Shown piece after piece: positions 59,701 through 64,000 of a DNA stretch of 64,000 bases. The stretch comes from CADCWK01 sp035944555. GTDB taxonomy: Bacteria; Chloroflexota; Chloroflexia; Thermomicrobiales; UBA6265. Position 1 is the first letter of the stretch. Each line of letters starts with the position of its first letter. The notes beneath the pieces were generated by a model. The model was given only the letters and a program-made list of their open reading frames with translations. It had not been told where the DNA came from and did not search any database. Position numbers and translations under genes: made by a program. The stretch lies in assembly GCA_035944555.1 (NCBI GenBank), contig DASZAY010000031.1:124001-188000 (forward strand), read 5' to 3'.

Positions 59701-59973
59701 CGCCCGACGGACGCCGCCGCAGAGATCACCGACGAACTGACGGCGAAGATCGAGGACGTCATCACCCGCTTCGAGGCCCTGGCTGGTGAGCAGCTCGCGA
59801 CGGTCAACGGGACGCTGGGGGCCGCCGGGCTTGGCGCCGTCACCGTCCTGAGGGCCAAGGCGACCGGGGATACCGCGGACGCGGCGGACGAGTCCGACGC
59901 CCCGCCCGCCGGGCCTGAAGGCTACGAGACGTCGCCGTCCCCGAACGGCACGCACCGCTACGCCTCCGTCTGA
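56707..59973 (+). CDS. Large BNR/Asp-box repeat (VPS10/sortilin-like) protein
   Basis: 1088 aa from the ATG at 56707 with CAGAGGAG upstream. The first ~720 residues are beta-propeller repeats with Asp-box units such as VYKSTDAGVTWKHVG, VYKTTDGGATWDLV, LWRSLDGGETWENI and VYRSTDEGQSWQPI. This is the sortilin/xyloglucanase-type layout. Residues about 780-900 form a beta-rich domain. About 910-1020 are helical (LRTQLDDRATRAEKQG). The tail is Pro-rich. Often annotated as glycosyl hydrolase, but no catalytic pair is evident. No signal peptide was seen. Confidence 0.88.
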   Translation: MTKIQDIDSLVQWRCVGPFRGGRVVTVAGSYHDQNTFYFGAVAGGVWKTTDAGLYWRPVSDGFLNTSSVGALAVAPSDSNVIYAGTGETTIRIDVSHGDGVYKSTDAGVTWKHVGLKETRHIGRIRVHPTDPDTVWVAAFGHAFGTNPERGVYKTTDGGATWDLVLHVSDKAGAVDLSIDESNPRIIYATIWEAYRNFWQISSGGEDSGLWRSLDGGETWENITRNRGLPSGTLGKLAVAASPARTGRVWSLIEHTTEGGLYRSDDFGVTWEKTCDDQNLVSRAWYYVHVTADPVDPERVYVNNLDFYRSDDGGRTFIEIVTPHGDNHDLWIDPKNNLRMIQGNDGGANVSTDGGQTFSSIYNQPTSQFYHLGVSDETPYRIYGTQQDNSSLSVPAWTNSAAITWQHCYDAGTGESGYIVPKPGDPDIIYVGAIGSSPGGGNALQRYDRKTDQIRLITSWPESKTGLGASALRQRFAWTYPIVLSPHNVETIYIGGERVYRSTDEGQSWQPISPDLTRAVPETLEPSGGPVNKDAVGAEIYATIFSFIESPHEQGVFWAGSDDGLIHISRDGGENWTNVTPPEFLEWTMVSGIEPHPTDPATVYVAATRYKTDDFSPYLFVTRDYGQTWQRIDDGIPRDQFTRVIRCDPVQPGLLYVGTELGIHVSADDGASWAPLQVNLPVTPIHELIVKDTDLIAGTHGRSIWILDDLTPIRQMAAGVPASTTYLMPPRDTLRILPGIDWSGNSRHSTNYIGRTPGGYTATVDENGRTVRTYLDVGTNPPKGAIITYHLTATPEEPLTLSFAKADGTVVRTFTSRTADDKDPAAELRAPARPGWNRFVWDLMWAPTTKLDGSGESFEGPFVAPGRYTVTLKVGDETLTQELTVVKPENRPASQADLDAQEALLLKIHRQLDRTVGAINRMRDLRTQLDDRATRAEKQGGADDLVASVKALREQVLEIEKELNVPDLRGGWGDRNNAGARLLAQLSGVSPAIQLGDYRPTDAAAEITDELTAKIEDVITRFEALAGEQLATVNGTLGAAGLGAVTVLRAKATGDTADAADESDAPPAGPEGYETSPSPNGTHRYASV

Positions 59974-59985
59974 TCGCACCGAATA

Positions 59986-60019
59986 TGGCGCCTGGGTTCC
60001 GATCGGGATCCGGGCGCCA
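59986..60019 (+). terminator. 15-bp terminator hairpin
   Basis: TGGCGCC at 59986-59992 pairs with GGCGCCA at 60013-60019 and the stem extends with wobble pairs to a GATC loop. It lies 12 bases after the BNR-repeat gene stop. Confidence 0.75.
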
Positions 60020-60149
60020 GCCACCCTCGGACGATCCCGCTGACCCATGGGTCGCCGCGGTGTTCAGCACCGTTGTCGCTTACCGGTGCTAGATAACGTG
60101 CTCCCTCCGGCGAGCATGACCTCACCGGAATCCGGATCCCGACGCGGAC

Positions 60150-62582
60150 TTACTCCCCGGCGCGTCCCAGCCAGCGAGCCGCCGCCGCCGTCCGGTTGGA
60201 GACGCCCAGCTGCTCAAAGATCCGGCGCAGGTGGGCGCTGACCGTCGTCGTGCTGATAAACAGGCGCCCCGCGATCTGGGCGCTGGTCAGTCCCTCGGCG
60301 ACCAGCGCCAGGACTTCCCGCTCCCGGGGCGTCAGGCCGGCGATCGCCGGATCCGGCGGGGCGGCATCGTCCGACCGGGTCTGGCTTTCCCCTCGCTCCA
60401 CCCGGGCCTTTGCCAACCCGATGACATCGCCGATCGAAATTGACCGGCCCGCCGACCGCGCCAGTTCCCAGGCATCGTCGCCGAGGGATGCCATGGCCTG
60501 AGCGACGGCAGCGTCATGCCTTGAAACCTCGATCGGCCAGCGGGCTACGCCCGTCTCAGCCCGGAGCCGTTCGGCGCAGCCATAGAGCTCGGCGGCATCA
60601 CGGTCCGGCTCCGTCGCCAGCAGGACGACCGCGAGCCGCTCGAGTGCGTCGGACATCGCTCCCCGCTCGCCGATCCGGTCGTTCCGGATGACGGCATCCA
60701 GGTAGTGCCCGGCAGCCCCGGTGTGATCGTCCCGCGCCCGGGCGATGTCTCCGGCGACCCGCGCGGTGAGCGCCTCACCACTCGGCACCTTCAGGCGACG
60801 GAAATGCCGGCTGGCCCGGCGATGGGCCTTCTCGGCCGACCCGATATCGCCCGCGCCGAGATACGCCTCCGAGAGGTTGCTCAGCCCGAAGCCGATCCCG
60901 ATCGCGTCGCCGATCTCCTCGCGGATCTCCAGGCACCGGAGATGGAGCGGCACCGCGGCGGCGCCATCGCCCGTCGCCGTTAGAACATCCCCGAGGTTAC
61001 CGAGCGCCAGCGCCTCACCGTAGCGCTGGCCGGCAGCCCGGCGCTGCTCCAGGATCTCGGAGAACAGCTCCCGCGCCCGGTCGAAGTCCCCGCTGGCCGC
61101 CGCGACCAGCCCGAAATTGTTGAGCGTGTCGGCTACCGCCTCCGGCTCGCCGACCTCCCGGCGGATCTCCAGGCTGCTCGCGTAGTAGCTCGCCGCCCCC
61201 TGGAGGTCGCCCCGGTCGAACAGCAGGTTGGCGTAGTAGTTGAGCGCCCGGCCGAGCAGGTCGTCCGGCACGTCCCCGCGCTCGACCCCCTGGAGGAGTG
61301 CCCCGAGCTCGGAGGTCCCCTCCACGAGCAACGCGCGCTGGCCCCAGTAGCCCCAGAGATGGACTGCCAGGCGCAACGCCCCGGCAACATCACCCGACTG
61401 GCGGGCATGGCGGAGCGCGGCCCGGAGGTCGGGCAGGACGACGTCCAGCCGGTCCAGCCAGCCGGCCTCGGGGTCCTCCCGCGAGATCCGGTCGGCCTCC
61501 ACCGCGATCGCCAGCATGTGCCGGAAGTGGCGACCGACGACGGCCGCTTCCTCGGGGTCCATGGCCAGCAGTCCACGGGCGTGGTCCCGGATGGTTTGAA
61601 GCATGGCGTAGCGAACGTTCCCATCCCCACCCCGCCGGACGAGCAGGCTCTGATCGGCGAGATGCTCCAGCCAGCGAATGATCTGCGACCGTCTTTCGTC
61701 CGTCTGGGCCAGGATGGCGCCCGCGGCATCCGGGTCGAACGGTCCCTCGAAGACGGACAGCACCCGGAAGTGGCGCCGCTCGTCGTTAGAGAGCAGGTCG
61801 TAGCTCCAGTCGACCGTGGCGCGGAGCGACCGCTGCCGTGGGGGCAGGTCCGGGACGGTGTCGTCGATCACGGTCAGGCTGCGGTCGATCCGGGCGAGCA
61901 TCGCGGCCGGCGCGAGAACCGCGCTGCGGGCGGCGGCAAGTTCGATCGCCAGGGGGAGACCGTCGAGCCGCTCACAGATCACCCGGACCGTGTCGATCAC
62001 GGATGGGGTCGTGCGGAACCCGGCCCAGGCCTGGCGCGCCCGCTCGAGGAACAGCCCCACCGCTGGTCCCTCCCCGCCCGGCCCCGCATCGACGGGCAGT
62101 GGGCGAACCACGCGGACCAGCTCACCGGCGCCCCCCAGCGGCACGCGGCTGGTCACGACGATCGTCAGACCGTCGATTCCCTCGACGATGGCGGAGACCA
62201 CCGGACCCGCGTCGCGGGCCTGCTCGAGGTTGTCGAGGATGAGCAGCCGGGGCCGGTCGGACATTTCGGCCATCGCCTCGACCAGGGCAGTCACCGACGG
62301 GGTAGGAAGCGTGAGGGCCAGCGCCTGACTGATCACGCGGACCAGGTCGGCTGGGGTCTCCGCGACGTCGCACTCGACGAAACGGGCCGCTCCGGGCCGC
62401 CCCGCCGCGGGAGATGACAACAGGGCTCGGGCCAGGCGGGTCTTGCCGACCCCGCCTGGCCCGACCAGCGAGATCAGGCGCTCCCCGGACGCGAGCCGCT
62501 CGCTCAGCCTGGCGAGGTCGGCGTCACGCCCGAAGAGCGTCCCGGCCGGATCGAGGCCAGTTACCCCTGATTCTGCCAGCAC
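60150..62582 (-). CDS. LuxR-family regulator with AAA ATPase and TPR region
   Basis: 810 aa from a GTG at 62582, six bases after AAGGGG; a GTG at 62597 is possible but its ribosome site would touch the codon. The N-terminal NB-ARC/AAA module has Walker A VGPGGVGKTRLA and Walker B RLLILDNLEQA. A long TPR region follows (about residues 400-640), with units such as LNNFGLVAAASGDFDRARELF. The C-terminal LuxR helix-turn-helix is LTPREREVLALVAEGLTSAQIA then STTTVSAHLRRIF. Signal-responsive STAND-type activator; its target is unknown, possibly the divergent dehydrogenase genes. Confidence 0.9.
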   Translation of the reverse strand: MLAESGVTGLDPAGTLFGRDADLARLSERLASGERLISLVGPGGVGKTRLARALLSSPAAGRPGAARFVECDVAETPADLVRVISQALALTLPTPSVTALVEAMAEMSDRPRLLILDNLEQARDAGPVVSAIVEGIDGLTIVVTSRVPLGGAGELVRVVRPLPVDAGPGGEGPAVGLFLERARQAWAGFRTTPSVIDTVRVICERLDGLPLAIELAAARSAVLAPAAMLARIDRSLTVIDDTVPDLPPRQRSLRATVDWSYDLLSNDERRHFRVLSVFEGPFDPDAAGAILAQTDERRSQIIRWLEHLADQSLLVRRGGDGNVRYAMLQTIRDHARGLLAMDPEEAAVVGRHFRHMLAIAVEADRISREDPEAGWLDRLDVVLPDLRAALRHARQSGDVAGALRLAVHLWGYWGQRALLVEGTSELGALLQGVERGDVPDDLLGRALNYYANLLFDRGDLQGAASYYASSLEIRREVGEPEAVADTLNNFGLVAAASGDFDRARELFSEILEQRRAAGQRYGEALALGNLGDVLTATGDGAAAVPLHLRCLEIREEIGDAIGIGFGLSNLSEAYLGAGDIGSAEKAHRRASRHFRRLKVPSGEALTARVAGDIARARDDHTGAAGHYLDAVIRNDRIGERGAMSDALERLAVVLLATEPDRDAAELYGCAERLRAETGVARWPIEVSRHDAAVAQAMASLGDDAWELARSAGRSISIGDVIGLAKARVERGESQTRSDDAAPPDPAIAGLTPREREVLALVAEGLTSAQIAGRLFISTTTVSAHLRRIFEQLGVSNRTAAAARWLGRAGE

Positions 62583-62801
62583 CCGTTGCCCCTTCACCTC
62601 GGATCACCGCCGATCGAACCCCTCCGTTGCCGGACAATCCGCTCCGCCAGTCTAGCCGGGAGCGAGCCGATCCGGACCCGTACGGATGCTTGGGGTATGA
62701 GATGGTCCACCACTTGCAAACAGGTCTCATGTACAGCGGACCGATCCGGGCAGCGACGTCTGGGTGAATACGGACGAGCGGCCGGAAACCAGAGGGAAAG
62801 C

Positions 62802-63350
62802 ATGACAACACCTGACAAGGCGCCAGCATCACCCCGCGTCCCTGTGACGCTCCGGGTGAACGGCAGCGACCACCATCTCCTCGTCGAGCCGCGCCATACC
62901 CTGCTGGATACCCTCCGCGAGGACCTTCGCCTGACCGGCACCAAGAAGGTCTGCGACATGGGCAACTGCGGAGCCTGCACCGTCCACCAGGATGGCCACT
63001 CCGTCTATTCCTGCCTGACCCTGGCGGTCGAAGCGAACGGCAGTGAGGTGCGAACCGTCGAGGGGCTGGCCGATGCCGGCGAGCTCGATCCGGTTCAGGA
63101 GGCCTTTATCCGCGCCGACGCCTTCCAGTGCGGCTTCTGCACGCCGGGCCAGCTGATGAGCCTGCGGGCGCTTCTCGACGCCCGGCCCGACCCGACCGAC
63201 GAGGAGATCGCCAAGGCGGTCACCGGCAATCTCTGCCGGTGCGGCGCATACCACAACATCATGAAGGCCGGCCGGTTGGCGGCCGAGATCCAGGCCGAGC
63301 GCCGCGCGACCGGAAACGGCCCGACGGCGGGAATGGAGGCGGCCGAATGA
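62802..63350 (+). CDS. (2Fe-2S)-binding small subunit, xanthine/CO dehydrogenase family
   Basis: 182 aa from the ATG at 62802 (GAGGGAAAG upstream). Plant-type [2Fe-2S] cluster Cys set at KKVCDMGNCGACTVHQDG and SCL. The second helical cluster domain has FQCGFCTPGQLMSLRALL and NLCRCGAYHNI. Both clusters relay electrons from the molybdenum site to FAD or an acceptor. The stop codon overlaps the ATG of the molybdopterin subunit (ATGA), so the two subunits are co-translated. A CoxM-type FAD subunit was not seen in the window. Confidence 0.93.
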   Translation: MTTPDKAPASPRVPVTLRVNGSDHHLLVEPRHTLLDTLREDLRLTGTKKVCDMGNCGACTVHQDGHSVYSCLTLAVEANGSEVRTVEGLADAGELDPVQEAFIRADAFQCGFCTPGQLMSLRALLDARPDPTDEEIAKAVTGNLCRCGAYHNIMKAGRLAAEIQAERRATGNGPTAGMEAAE

Positions 63351-64000
63351 CCGCGACGATGGACATCAGCCTCGACGAGGACGGCAAGCTGCAACTCGAG
63401 GAGCACGAAGGCGTCGGTGCCTGGCCGAAGGATCGGCGGTTCACGTCGGTCGGCCAGGGTGCGCACCGGCTGGAGGGGCTGGAGAAGGTCACCGGCAAGG
63501 CGCAGTACACCTATGACGTGCGTCTGCCCGGGCAACTCGAGGCCCGCGTCCTCCGCAGCCCGCATCCCCACGCCCGGATCCTCAGCATCGACACGTCGGC
63601 GGCCGAGGCGCTGCCCGGCGTCCACGCCGTGCTCCATCATGGCAATACCGAGCCGATCGAGTGGTACAACGGCTCGTTCGTCTTTGACCCCACACTCCGG
63701 ATGGTCGGGGACGAGGTCGCGGCCGTCGCGGCGGATTCCGGCGACATCGCCGAAGACGCGATTCGGCTGATCCGCGTGGAGTACGAGGTCCTGCCGCACG
63801 TCACCTACTTCGAGGACGCGCTCAGGCCCGACGCGCCGCACGTCCGCGAGGGCGGCAACCTGACCGATGAGCCGACGGTCTATGACCGGGGCGACGCCGA
63901 TGCCGCCCTCCAGCGGGCCCACGTCGTCGTCGACCGCAAGTTCACCACCCAATGCGCCATCCATAATTCTTTGGAACCGCACGGCTCCACCGCCTCCTGG
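63347..64000 (+). CDS. Molybdopterin-binding large subunit, xanthine/CO dehydrogenase family (partial)
   Basis: 218 codons visible before the right edge; no stop is reached. It begins in the ATGA overlap with the small subunit. VGQGAHRLEGLEKVTGKAQYT, then ARVLRSPHPHARILSIDTS and VGDEVAAVAADS are the conserved opening of the aldehyde oxidase/xanthine dehydrogenase a/b hammerhead domain. The sequence ends with TQCAIHNSLEPHGSTASW, the start of the molybdopterin-binding domain. Active-site loops lie outside the window, so the substrate (CO, xanthine, aldehyde, nicotinate and others) cannot be judged. Confidence 0.92.
   Translation, partial: MTATMDISLDEDGKLQLEEHEGVGAWPKDRRFTSVGQGAHRLEGLEKVTGKAQYTYDVRLPGQLEARVLRSPHPHARILSIDTSAAEALPGVHAVLHHGNTEPIEWYNGSFVFDPTLRMVGDEVAAVAADSGDIAEDAIRLIRVEYEVLPHVTYFEDALRPDAPHVREGGNLTDEPTVYDRGDADAALQRAHVVVDRKFTTQCAIHNSLEPHGSTASW

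Noticed and set aside
57457..60048. Very long minus-strand open frame opposite the BNR-repeat gene
   Set aside because: High GC makes stop codons rare in antisense frames. The plus-strand gene has clear Asp-box repeats and a ribosome site, whereas the antisense product is Arg/Asp/Val-rich with no domain.
1..64000. CRISPR array, integrase or insertion sequence
   Set aside because: No regularly spaced direct repeats and no transposase or integrase motifs were found on either strand.

Overview
This is a high-GC bacterial window carrying ordinary housekeeping and metabolic genes interrupted by a few accessory patches. I infer a Thermomicrobia/Sphaerobacter-like member of the Chloroflexota. The reasons are several Tat-type signal peptides followed by Ala-Thr-Pro linkers, several LLM-class (F420-type) oxidoreductases, a short coproporphyrin-type ferrochelatase, a T-box leader before an archaeal-type AspRS, and many GTG/TTG starts. 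No rRNA, convincing tRNA or CRISPR array was seen.

Layout. 1-2.9 kb: a two-component system (histidine kinase running off the left edge, OmpR-type regulator) divergent from a Tat-exported protein, then an APH-like kinase. 2.9-4.9 kb: a visibly AT-rich island with its own promoter and a translationally coupled gene pair. One protein has a HEPN-like R-x6-H motif and a C-terminal winged helix. This is my best candidate for an undescribed, possibly defensive, system. 5-10.6 kb: ferrochelatase, an ABC-2 exporter, an LLM oxidoreductase and a PLDc_N membrane protein. 10.6-18.3 kb: RecQ, an atypical SDR, an MFS exporter, and a large SNF2/RapA-like helicase. 18.3-19.5 kb: decayed remains of a divergent MarR-MFS efflux pair. 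19.5-25.5 kb: a Tat-exported intradiol dioxygenase, a CAP-domain protein, a formyltransferase-like protein, an S9 peptidase and a DUF4188 protein.

25.5-31.2 kb: a metal-uptake operon (binding protein, ATPase, two permeases) followed by a DtxR-family repressor and RadC, with a DtxR-like box on the -35 of the operon promoter. 31.3-32.9 kb: a T-box riboswitch and an AspRS-type synthetase. 32.9-34.8 kb: a second lower-GC patch with a structured gap, a zinc-ribbon microprotein and an unrecognised protein. 35-50.7 kb: BI-1 protein, then a sugar-acid/xenobiotic-type set (epimerase-type dehydrogenases, aldo/keto reductase, ThuA, cupin, LLM oxidoreductases, GDPD, Gfo/Idh, amidohydrolase), two GNATs, an XRE-cupin regulator, a zinc metallopeptidase and an orphan J-domain protein.

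50.9-56.7 kb: an iron-type ABC importer (binding protein, fused permease, ATPase), a ChrB-domain gene and a second paralogous binding protein with its own operator-bearing promoter. 56.7-64 kb: a BNR-repeat protein, a LuxR/AAA/TPR regulator, and the small and (partial) large subunits of a xanthine/CO dehydrogenase-family enzyme. Strong perfect-stem hairpins separate many of these units. GC statements are estimates by eye, and all family calls come from motif recognition without database searches.
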